Assembly (NCBI GenBank): GCA_015179045.1 | Contig: WHUZ01000308.1 | Location: 1-12,996, forward strand | From: Kalaharituber pfeilii | Lineage: Eukaryota > Ascomycota > Pezizomycetes > Pezizales > Pezizaceae | Direction: 5' to 3' | DNA: 12,996 bases | In this document: in pieces, positions 1-8,210 of the stretch | Numbering within the stretch: the first letter of the stretch is position 1 | Layout: every line of letters begins with the position of its first letter | Position numbers and translations under genes: made by a program | Notes under the pieces: generated by a model | The model's input: the letters and a program-made list of their open reading frames with translations, nothing else | What the model was told of the DNA's origin: nothing | Database searches by the model: none

Positions 1-509
1 GCTGAATACCATACAGCGAGAGCTAACTATCACCCGCTCACATCTCTCCCCCACATAAAGAGCCAGACTCATATAAACTATAGTATCAGAAAACCCCCAG
101 ATGACTCCATGGAGGTCACCTCCCTGCTCAGTAACTAACCTTTGAAGGAACCAGAGGAATACGAAGACTTCATCCATGAATCCATTAAAGCCAATCTGGA
201 GTACGAAACCATGGAAGATCCTCTAGTTACCTATATGCAGAAGCTACTCTTAGGAAGTAGAGTTCCACATTGATTAAACCTATAGGAGTTCTCCTACAAA
301 GAACGTCATATATGCAATTCCAGATAGTACTTCCTTTGCCGGATTATCCTCCATCACAGTACTTTCAGCAGCAGCTATACTCTTAGTCTAGAAGTCATTC
401 ATCACTGTATATACCACTGCAACAAGCCTTAATCTTCTCTGAGATCTCAGAAGTGCAATCTCTAAAACCAAGAGGATCACTCTTGTGGGTATTTGGAGCC
501 ATGCTAGGA

Positions 510-545
510 TCTTCATCTTCATCCTCCTCAAAACGAAAGAAAGCG
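510..545 (+). other. Ser-rich basic motif in Gag A1, possible nuclear localisation signal
   Basis: Seven Ser codons are followed directly by KRKKA. The same position in A2 (9779-9814) keeps SSSPSSSKRKKA although the surrounding sequence has drifted. The resemblance to a monopartite nuclear localisation signal is visible; the function is inferred. Confidence 0.4.
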
Positions 546-1834
546 TCATACCAGATCCTGACACCAGCTCCTGAACTATCAAAGTGGGTGGTAAAGGCCT
601 AGAAAGAAATACTGGAAATGATAGCCTTCCAAAAAACGGCAAATGAGACTGCTCAGAAGCTGAAGGAAGTTATAGAGCAGACTTCTGGTGAAGCTTAAAA
701 GATACTCACCAACATAGCAAACTTTTAGATCCAGTACCATCAACAAAGGAAGGATAACCAGGAGATGACTACCTACAACCTGGAAGCCCTGAAAGATAAA
801 CTCCTGAGTCATATGCAACAGTAGTATAACAACTTTAATGACTGCTTAGACTAACAATGGGCCGCCTTGAATATTAACTTCACGAATGCTCTTAATCAAC
901 AAAAGGATACCCTCATGACAGAATTCGCCACCCAAATTAATCCCCTTATCGACAACTGCAATCGAATGGTGAATGCACTTATGGCTCTAATGAAACTCAC
1001 CTAACTAAAGAAGCAGGGTTCAAGCAAGTCCTCTAGAAACACTCCTCCACCTCCAGCTTCTTCTACCCCTCCTGGTGGTGATCTGCCTCCTTCCCCAGAT
1101 CTGTGCGGTGGTAGCGGTAGCGGTGCCCCCCTTCTAGCAGACATCGACCTCCCCCACCAAGAGATCCATCTCCATCTCGGCAAGAACCAAAAGTCCCACT
1201 CTGAGTTAACATACCTACCTTCAATAGATGATGAAACAAAGTAAATGATTTTTTCTACTAGCTCCAATCATACTTCTGGATAACTGAAGCTGACAGTAAT
1301 CAACTAAGGCTCGACCTGATTACCCAATATATAGATAGTAAGACATCAGACTAGTAGCAGGATACTAAGGACACAGTAGTGACCTGGACAGAAGCCAAAG
1401 TGCTCCTTTAGGCTACCTACTCAAACCCTCAGGAAACCGCCAAAGCTGTGTAAAAACTCTAAAAGGTAAAGTATACTGAAACTATTATTGACTTCTTCAC
1501 AGAGATCAACAGGCTCAACTAGCTGGCCAAAGTACCAGATCAAGTCCTCATTACTATCATAATGCCAAACCTCAAGATTCAAGTTCAGAATCTAATGGCA
1601 GGACACTCCCAGGTGATAATGAACTGGAAGGAGTTCAAGCTACTTGCTATTTTGATTGCTGAATACACTACCACCACATCAACCTCAAATCTCTCCAACC
1701 CTCCATGAAAAAACACTAACACTTCAACCCCCCATTCATCCTCCGCTCCCCCGATATGCTATATACTCTAGAACTTAAGATACTATGATAGCATACTGCC
1801 TCAAGTCAAGCAAGACCAGAGAGCTCAGGGAGAA

Positions 1835-1876
1835 TGTAGGAAATGTAGATAGAAGAAGCATAAAGAGAAGGACTGT
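1835..1876 (+). other. CCHC zinc knuckle of Gag A1
   Basis: Codons read C-x2-C-x4-H-x4-C with Cys at 1835, Cys at 1844, His at 1859 and Cys at 1874. This is the nucleocapsid zinc knuckle that binds element RNA. All four ligands survive, but a TAG stop sits inside it at 1850 where A2 has CAG. The codon right after the last Cys (1877) is TAG in both copies. Confidence 0.9.
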
Positions 1877-2106
1877 TAGTTAGGGTAGACATACAATGAA
1901 CTCAAGAGCAATAATAAGTGCAAGTGAGATGTGAGAACTGCAAAGACTCTCAAGAATCAGATTGAGAGAGTCCCGCAAAACAAATAAAGATGAACCGACT
2001 GAGGTGCCCTATATATCACTGAGCTGGACTCCGACAGTAAAGACATCAAGGAGGAACCTGAGTTGAGAAATAAGTAGGGAGCCCCGACGGCACCTTCAGC
2101 AAAGCT

Positions 2107-2490
2107 CCTGAACATCATCCTCTCCTCACTACTGATATTAAGTTCATTGATCTCAACCTCAAGGTCAGAGCGATTATTGATTCTAGTGTATCTGCTTCTT
2201 GCATGTCATTGGATTTGGATAGGAAACTTGATTGGAGGAAAAGAGAAAGGCCCATTGGTATTAGACAGGGTGATGGATCTTTGTTAAGAGGAGGAACTAT
2301 GGTGGTTAATACTTCTTTTTCTTTTCTTACTACTTTAAATTGCTGTAGAAATAAGATAGACAGGATTGTTTTAGATTTAGATATAGAATATTTAGATATG
2401 GGTGATAGAGAACTTTTATTGGGATTGTCTTAGTTGTTGGAACAAGGTTTTTCAGTAGATTATCCTAACTGGTATTTGGTTCACAATGTT
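2107..2490 (+). other. Retropepsin-like protease segment of Pol A1
   Basis: The segment HPLLTTDIKF, then VRAIIDSSVSAS, then LLGLS-stop-LLEQ matches the aspartyl protease layout of Ty3/gypsy Pol (usual D-[ST]-G active site, later ILG-x-x-WL). The active-site triad reads Asp-Ser-Ser at 2179-2187, explained by one G-to-A change in the Gly codon. The Trp of the second motif is TAG at 2431; in A2 the same codon is TGA. From 2203 to 2430 the frame is open, but this is a stop-free island in a dead Pol and not a separate gene. Base composition here is G-rich and C-poor, unlike the flanks. Confidence 0.8.
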
Positions 2491-2655
2491 TCTAGTTTAA
2501 TTATTCTTTGTACTCTTATTAATCTCTTTTCTATTTCTGTTTTGGATTTAAATAAGGAAGCTTGGGAGAAAGGAGACATACTGCTAATGATTGATATATG
2601 TGAATAGTACTCCTATTATGCTGCAGTTTTTTCTGAAGAACAGACTCGCCGATTA

Positions 2656-3480
2656 CCCCCTTATAGACCCTGGGACTATGAAATCCCACTTAAAGACCCT
2701 AATGCTAAAGTACCGAATAGCCCAATATATAAGACAATGTGAGAGGAAAATGAAGCTCTGAAGAGGTACTTGGAAGAGCACCTCCCTACCAGGAAGATTA
2801 GATGATCTCGATCAGCAGCTGGTGCACCAATACTTTTTGGTTAGAAAAAGAATGGATCATTACAGTTATGTGTAGACTATTGACAGCTTAATAAGCTCAC
2901 TATTCCAAACTGATACCCTCTACTACTAATGACTGACCTTCTCGAAAAGACTCAAGTAGCCAAATAGTTTACTCAATTGGACCTCAAAAATGGCTACTAC
3001 CTTATTCGAATCAAGTCTGGCGATAAATAGAGGACTACCTTTAAAACAAAGAAAGGCTTGTTCGAATATACCATCATGCCCTTCAAATTGATCAATGCCC
3101 CTACCTTGTTCTAAGAGATGATAGACGAGATACTGAAGGACATTGACAGAGTAGTCTAGTACATTGATAATATACTCATATCTAGGGGAACGACCAAATG
3201 GGAATACCAGAAGATAGTAGAACACATCTTGGCTAAGCTTGCCGAACATGGACTTGCCATCAACCTTATAAAGTTGGAATTCTATGTCAAAGAAACTATG
3301 TTTCTCGACCACTTCATCAACAGGTTCAAAATTATAATGGACTCAAAGAAACTTAGTACTATTGCCAACTAGCCCATACCAACAAAGAAGAAAGAGGTTC
3401 GAAAGTTCTTGGGCTTTGTAAATTACTATTGCCGATTCATCCAGAATTATAGCGCCAAAACCCGACCATGGACACAACTG
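2656..3480 (+). other. Reverse transcriptase domain of Pol A1
   Basis: The segment runs from PPYRPWDYEI through SAAGAPILF, SLQLCVDY, LDLKNGYYLIRI, GLFEYTIMPF and YIDNILIS to FLGFVNYYCRFI, the usual motif order of gypsy RT. The first catalytic Asp (LDL) is kept. The paired Asp motif reads YIDN (3160-3171), with the second Asp replaced by Asn. Stops interrupt it at 2740, 2803, 2842, 2881, 2911, 2965, 3028, 3112, 3157 and 3370. At five of these (2740, 2803, 2881, 2911, 3028) A2 still has the sense codon. Confidence 0.92.
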
Positions 3481-3540
3481 ACCAGAAATGTACTATTTAC
3501 CTGAACTAAGGTATAGCAACACTCCTTTGATGAATTAAAG

Positions 3541-3966
3541 GATGTCTTCACATCCGCACCAATACTCTGGCAGTACGACTGTACCCTACTGATGATTATA
3601 GGAACTGATACTAGCAACCAAGCTCTTGCAGGTATACTCTCCCAATACTATACTACCAACCAAGTCAGAGCTCTTCACCCTATTAACTTCTACTCTAGAG
3701 CCCTTAACCCTGTGTAATGCAACTATCTTATCCATAACAAGGAACTCCTTGCCATAGTTGACTGCTTTTGCAAATGGTATACCTAGTTACAAGGTATCCA
3801 CATCGACATATACACTGACCATCATGGCCTCACTTACTTCATCTCTAAGCAAAGGCTCAACTCCTGACAAGTAAACTGGTATATCAAACTATGCGAGTTT
3901 GACTTTCTTATCTACTACGGGAAAGGAGTAGATAACGGGAAAGCCAATGCACTAACTAGAAGGTCT
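3541..3966 (+). other. RNase H domain of Pol A1
   Basis: The segment APILWQYD, GTDTSNQALAGILSQ, PINFYSRAL, NKELLAIV, YTDHHGL and GKANALTR follows the gypsy RNase H. The first Asp, the Glu and the TDH Asp are visible; the last Asp of the usual GK-x-DALSR motif reads Asn. Stops are at 3715, 3784 and 3865. The 3715 TAA replaces the GAA kept in A2, so not every stop is a C-to-T type change. Confidence 0.88.
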
Positions 3967-4110
3967 GGTAATAAACCCGCTGGACTCGAGAAACAACTTC
4001 TCAAAGATGGGCAACTACTAATCAATGGAAAACCTGTCAAACGAGACTATGACCTTGATAGTATCAATATCAACAATTGGGAAAGAAGAAAAGATAGATT
4101 GTTGGTAGTA

Positions 4111-5160
4111 CTGGAATGATACCAGCCTGAAGTCATAAAGCAATGCCACGACTCTGATATCACTGGTTACTGGGGAGTGCATTGCACTCATGAAATCATC
4201 TTACAGAACTTCTACTGGGATGGATGGAAGGAAGATATCCAACACTACATTGTAAGTTGTGCCCTCTGCCAAAAAGCTAAAGCAGATAAATACTCATGCC
4301 AGATACAACTTATCCCAATGCCTACGAGTATCAAGCCCTTCGAAGAAATCATAATAGACTTCGTTAGAGAACTATTAGAATCAGAAGACTTCAATACTAT
4401 CCTTCTTATTACTAACTGATTCACCAAAGTACAACAATACATACTAGCCAAGATGACTTGGACAGCTACCGATGTCGCATCCATTTATATCAACAAGATC
4501 TAGTGATACTATGGTCTACCTCTTGCAATTACCTCTGACCGTGAACCTTAATTTGCCTCTGTATGCTAGAAAGAATTAAACAATAAGCTTGACATCAAGC
4601 TCTAACTCTCCACTGCATACTATTCTTAGACCGATGGACTCTCCAAAAGAGCTATCCAAATGTTGAAGCAATACCTATATATCTTCTGTCATGATTGTCA
4701 AAACCGTTAGACTACTTGGCTACCCCTAGCCAAGTTTTTCTACAACTCCTTACGTACCTCTACCTATGGTTATATACTCTTCGAAAGCCTATACAGATTC
4801 AACCCAAAAACAATTCCCGTTTTAGACGACCATACCTTCTCATCACCTGCAGCAGAAGACTAGCTTAACTAGATAACTATGGTTTATAATAATATCTACA
4901 ACACTCTTAACAAAATAAATGACAAGAGATCTCAACTTCACATTGAGAAATCTCATCAGTTCTGAGTAGAGGACCAAGTCCTTATTGACCGACACAACCT
5001 TCGGGTTGTTGCCGGCAATAATAGGGTACTTAGCAATAAGTACATTGGCCCCTATAAGGTCAAGAGTGTTATTAGTCGGCATGCTTATAAACTTAACTTA
5101 TCTCGAGGCATTTGCCTTTATAAAGTCATCCATACCAGTCTTCTAAAGCTATACCAAGTC
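4111..5160 (+). other. Integrase domain of Pol A1 with GPY module
   Basis: An HHCC-like zinc region (HDS at 4147, CALC at 4258-4269) precedes the DDE core; its second His is replaced by Tyr (GYWG). The first catalytic Asp is at 4357 (IIIDF) and the second at 4537 (TSDRE). The position 36 codons further on (4645), where DD35E integrases have Glu, reads AAA (Lys), a single G-to-A change from GAA. The frame then continues to a GPY motif (KYIGPYKV, 5038-5061) typical of chromoviral integrase C-termini. Eleven stops interrupt the domain. Confidence 0.92.
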
Positions 5161-5196
5161 CGAAACAAAAACCAAATGGACCTTGATGATGATGAA

Positions 5197-5376
5197 GAAG
5201 AACTCTACTATAATATTGATCATATTGTTGATAGTAGAAGGGTCTGAGGTTAGGTCAAATACTGAATTCATTGGCAAGAGTACAACAAAGATGATGATAT
5301 ATGGGAACCACTTGAAGACCTTCAATATAGTATAGAACCACTCAGGGAGTCCTACGAGAATAACCTGCACAAGCCC
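5197..5376 (+). other. Chromodomain at the C-terminus of Pol A1
   Basis: After an acidic DDDEEE run the codons read NIDHIVDSRR, then IHWQEYNKDDDIWEPLEDL, then PLRESYENN, matching the chromodomain pattern of Ile/Val-Asp-Ser-Arg, a Trp-x-x-Tyr core and a W-E-P-x-x-N/D-L end. In chromoviruses this domain steers integration to chromatin carrying methylated histone H3. Stops at 5245, 5251 and 5263 break the middle. It lies within the Pol frame, just before the terminal TAA at 5392. Confidence 0.88.
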
Positions 5377-5394
5377 AGAGACCCGAATATCTAA

Positions 5395-5628
5395 AGGCTT
5401 TGAATTTCATATGAGTACTATGTGAACTAGTACTTAATATATCTAATACTGTTGTGCAAGACATACTGGTCTTACCATCAGCTGTTAATACAAAAGTTAT
5501 TAATGAACAAGTATTATGCATTATAGTATACTGAATTGCTTAGCTATCAAAGATAACTTCACTAACCTACTGAAGTATCAATGATACTCTTGGGTTGACT
5601 TAGTAGGCCTTTGGGATGAAGAACTTCT
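5395..5628 (+). other. 3' untranslated tail of element A1
   Basis: About 230 bp of AT-rich sequence lie between the Pol terminator and the polypurine tract. All frames are broken and I recognise no motif. It is most simply the 3' untranslated part of the element; a decayed extension of Pol cannot be excluded. Confidence 0.55.
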
Positions 5629-5642
5629 AAGATGGGGGATGA
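5629..5642 (+). promoter_or_regulatory. Polypurine tract before the 3' LTR of A1
   Basis: A purine-rich run with five consecutive G (aagatgggggatga) ends exactly where the LTR begins with TGTTA. LTR elements use such a tract to prime plus-strand DNA synthesis. Its position and composition fit; there is one T in the run. Confidence 0.7.
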
Positions 5643-6234
5643 TGTTATAGCTAAAGGTAAAGACCTACTGAATATCAGGAAGGTACCACTCCATACTATT
5701 ATAAGACTTATTAAGATGTATCTGATCAATACTAGGTGAGCCATGATATACTTTGGTTGTTCGATGGTTACCTCATAGATGTATGTGTCGATTCTTATAC
5801 GTATACTACACTAATACATGTATAGTGCTTATGAAGCAACTGGTATCGCTTACAATACCTTTACTAATAATGCACGGTTGCCATATAGATAATGCTTCAC
5901 TTGCTTATTAGTTTTAGAAAGGGGATCTACACTATCATATATTTCTATTACATTATCATTTCTATATTTACTTATTTATTTTATGAGATGGTGTTATCAT
6001 GTTATAGTTATATTATTAAATATTAATGTGTCATGTATGACAGGCACTTAATATATAAGGCTTAGCTTTTACCCTTAGTTAGAAAGAATTAAGATACTAG
6101 CGGTGTCCTAAGTTTTACTTAAACTCTAAGTTTATCACTCACTTTTCATCTACTCTTCTGTATCGCTCGCCTTTAGCCATAATATTCGTACTGAACCACT
6201 ATCGCTAGCAATGTTGAAGTGCCTGGTAGTAATA
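5643..6234 (+). repeat. 3' LTR of element A1 (592 bp)
   Basis: This block aligns along its full length with 8403-8997, sharing the start TAGCTAAAGGTAAAGACC and the end CTGGYAGTAATA; most differences are C/T or G/A. Homology stops abruptly at both ends. It begins TGTTA and ends TAATA; the expected inverted terminus TAACA differs by one C-to-T change. It lies directly after a polypurine tract and after Pol, so it is the 3' LTR of A1. On its right the Pol of element B resumes in frame. Confidence 0.92.
6052..6058 (+). promoter_or_regulatory. TATA-like box in LTR A1
   Basis: TATATAA lies about 410 bp into the LTR, where a U3 promoter element is expected. The same motif is kept in the A2 LTR at 8814-8820 in a drifted context. 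No promoter activity can be claimed for this dead copy. Confidence 0.45.
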
Positions 6235-6235
6235 G

Positions 6236-8210
6236 TTTACAACTACACTAATGATAGTATAATTCTAAGTAGAGAAGGAAACTATTATCGAAATTGATGC
6301 TAGTAACTATACTATAGAAGCAGTCCTATTTTAGCTTCAACCTAACAGTAAAGTATACCCATGTGGTTTTATATTATAAAAATTCTTACTAGTAGAAATT
6401 AATTACAATATCTATAATAAACAAATGGTAGCTATTATTAAAGCCTTCAAAAACTAGGAACCACTACTCAAGTCTTGTCAATAACAGATACTCATTTACA
6501 TAGATTATAAAAACCTTAAGTACTTTAGTACTATAAAAATCTTAACTTGAAAACAAATAAGATAGACTAAGTTTTTAAGAGAATTTAATTTCATGACAAA
6601 GTATAGACTTAGAGAGAAAATGGGAAGCCAAATGCATTGAGTAAGTATTAGTATTATTACTTTAAGAAAGAGAATAAAGATCTACAACTAGTACAGTTCT
6701 TATTTAAGCTTAGACAATTAAAGCTAGCTTGCAATAAAAGTAGTAAAGCTAATAACACCTTCCGAGATAACTTATGTTACTACTGGAGAAAGTTCTATAG
6801 ATTAAGTAAAAACTTGAGAAGCAGTCAAGAAAGAGAGTCAACTAGTAGATAAGAACTTTACAGTTGAAGACAACTTTCATCTCTAGAAACACTAGTAGTT
6901 TATCTTAGACAATAAGAAAATTAAAAAATAGAATTCTTTTTAGATAACTATAATAGTAAAATCACTAAATCTTTTGGTATTTATAAGACTTTAGACTGAA
7001 TTAATGCTCACTATTACTGGATTAATATCGAGCAAGATGTACAGGATTATATACATCCTTATAATATATACTAAAGGGACAAACTAAGTAGATACTGAAA
7101 ATACAGACTTCTAGAACTATTAGAAGTACCTTACTATTCCTAATTATCAATCTCAATGGATTGGATTACTAAACTCTCTGAGTCTAATAGCTGTACTATT
7201 ATTTAGGTAATCATTGACTAATTTATCAAAATAGCCTATTTCATACCTCTCTCCACTAACACTACTACTAAAGACCTGGTCTAAGTCTTTCTGAGATTCT
7301 ATTAGAAGTATCATAGATTTCTGGAAGATATTATCTCAACCCAAGACTCAAAAGTAATCTTATATTTCTAGCATGCACTAATAAATCTATCAGATATTAT
7401 AATAAAGCTATCGACTACCTTCTATCCTGAAACTAATAGGCAAATAGAGTAAACAAACTAAACCCTTATTTAATATTTATAAAACTATTATTCTTAGAAA
7501 TAGAATAATTGAGAAGACTTTTTGCCTATAGCAGAGTTTGTATATAACTTCTCCTTCTCTGAAACAATAGGCATGTCCTCTTTTGAAGCCAACTTTGAGT
7601 TTAAATCTTCCCAGTCCTAGGAACTATTAAGGAAGATTAAATTCCAGAATTCTATTAGTAAACTAGTCTGGAAAGGAAACTAGAAATGACCTAGGAAGAA
7701 TATTCTAAAAGCTAGAATTAAGATAACTTGATAGTCTAATACTAAACAACTTGAATAACCAAGTCTCAAAGTAGATGATCTTATTATAGTTAGTAAGTAG
7801 AACATATAATCTTATTAACTTTCTAAAAAACTTGAATATCGAAAAGCCAAATCTTTCAAAATTATCAAAGCAATAGAAACTTGAGCATATAAACTAAACT
7901 TACTTTCAACTATAAAAGTATATCTAGTTTTCCATATGAGCTTATTAGAATCTTATTAGTAAAGTCTAGATTTAACTCAATATATTCTTTTACCCCTCTT
8001 AGAAGAAATTAAGGATGAAGTCAATTGGGTACTTCAGGATATCATTAAAAGCAGAAAAAATAAGAGGAAGCATGAACATATTTAATATTATGGGAAGAAT
8101 ACCTAGATAAGGAAGTAATATAGGAAGATTATAAGAACTTGGTTGAAATAAGTAAGAAAATTTTAAAGGAGTTTTATAACAAACATCTACAGGCAGATAG
8201 AGATTTCTGA
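6236..8210 (+). pseudogene. Pol remnant of element B: RNase H, integrase, chromodomain
   Basis: Frame 2 from 6236 gives FTTT, then VEKETIIEIDASNYTIEAVL, EINYNIYNKQMVAI and IDYKNLKYF (RNase H). Near 6611 the frame shifts to frame 1 and continues GKPNALSKY, then the integrase with HYYW (about 7010) and SISMDWITKL. The first integrase Asp is at 7159. The second Asp position (7339) reads ACC (Thr), and the Glu is kept at 7447, with the same 60- and 36-codon spacing as in A1. LPIAEFVYN (about 7523) and a chromodomain beginning VNWVLQDIIKSR (about 8020) follow. A second frameshift near 8110 leads to ISKKILKEFYNKH. Dozens of stops interrupt it. It is non-functional, and its 5' part (Gag, protease, RT) is absent from the window. 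Confidence 0.88.
8020..8207 (+). other. Chromodomain of element B, frameshifted
   Basis: The start VNWVLQDIIKSRKNKR is in the integrase frame; the end, from about 8109, is one frame off and reads stop-EDYKNLVE then ISKKILKEFYNKHLQ. The stop at 8121 sits where chromodomains have Trp of the W-E-P motif. The match to the A1 chromodomain is in layout, not in close sequence. Confidence 0.72.

Larger units (their letters stand above)
1..2106 (+). pseudogene. Gag remnant of copy A1 (coiled-coil N-terminus, capsid-like domain, zinc knuckle), partial
   Basis: Gag forms the retrotransposon particle and packages its RNA. The start codon lies left of the window. Homology to Gag runs in frame 2 to about 110, frame 1 to about 270, frame 3 to about 1200, then frame 2; the switches are single-base losses and a messy stretch in the Pro-rich linker relative to A2. 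In order I see a Ser-run followed by the basic KRKKA (510-545), a Gln/Leu/Lys-rich helical stretch (about 560-1010), a Pro/Ser/Gly linker (about 1030-1180), a capsid-like segment starting NIPTFNR and containing KVNDFFY (from 1208), a CCHC knuckle (1835-1876) and an acidic linker with ITELDSDS (about 2015). Stops interrupt every segment. An active Gag is excluded; the assignment rests on the capsid-like motif, the knuckle and position before protease. Confidence 0.88.
2107..5394 (+). pseudogene. Pol remnant of copy A1: protease, RT, RNase H, integrase, chromodomain
   Basis: One reading frame (codons starting at 2107, 2110 and so on) carries the complete Pol order for about 1,095 codons with no net frameshift, yet contains 32 in-frame stops between 2431 and 5263. 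TAA at 5392 follows the chromodomain and is probably the natural terminator. Landmarks are the protease DSS (2179), LCVDY (2866-2880), LDLKNGYYLIRI (2983-3018), MPFKLINAP (3076-3102), YIDN (3160), FLGFVNYY (3406-3429), RNase H GTDTSN, integrase CALC (4258) and GPY (5047-5055), and chromodomain WEPLEDL (5305-5325). Most stops fall where the family has Trp, Gln or Arg. Catalytic losses: protease DSG to DSS, RT second Asp to Asn, integrase Glu to Lys. It is non-functional. Confidence 0.95.
1..6234 (+). mobile_element. Ty3/gypsy chromovirus copy A1, degenerate, 5' end outside window
   Basis: Domain order on the + strand is Gag with CCHC knuckle, protease, reverse transcriptase, RNase H, integrase, chromodomain, polypurine tract, LTR. 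Integrase after RNase H is diagnostic of Ty3/gypsy (Metaviridae), and the GPY motif plus chromodomain places it among chromoviruses. Position 1 aligns with 9268 in the second copy (A2), so about 865 bp, including the 5' LTR, should lie to the left. The inferred full length is about 7.1 kb. The element is dead: dozens of in-frame stops and several lost catalytic residues. It is less eroded than A2, keeping more C and G. It lies inside element B, whose Pol resumes directly at 6235. Confidence 0.95.

Noticed and set aside
1001..1267. 88-codon open frame on the minus strand
   Set aside because: It lies antisense to the Pro-rich linker and capsid start of Gag A1. Its content is the complement of Pro/Gly codons and the matching A2 region does not preserve it.
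2203..2433. 76-codon plus-strand open frame as a stand-alone small gene
   Set aside because: It is the protease part of Pol A1 between stops; homology continues in frame on both sides.
2926..3312. 128-codon open frame on the minus strand, the longest in the window
   Set aside because: It is exactly antisense to RT motifs of A1 that are clear on the plus strand, and I see no start context or family resemblance of its own.
4177..4419. 80-codon plus-strand open frame as a separate gene
   Set aside because: It is the integrase zinc region and start of the DDE core within the A1 Pol frame, bounded by mutated codons.
2431..5263. Stop codons read as sense through an altered genetic code
   Set aside because: All three stop codons occur and stand for Trp, Gln and Arg alike. 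The paired copy often has the normal codon, and catalytic residues are lost too. Mutation explains this; reassignment does not.
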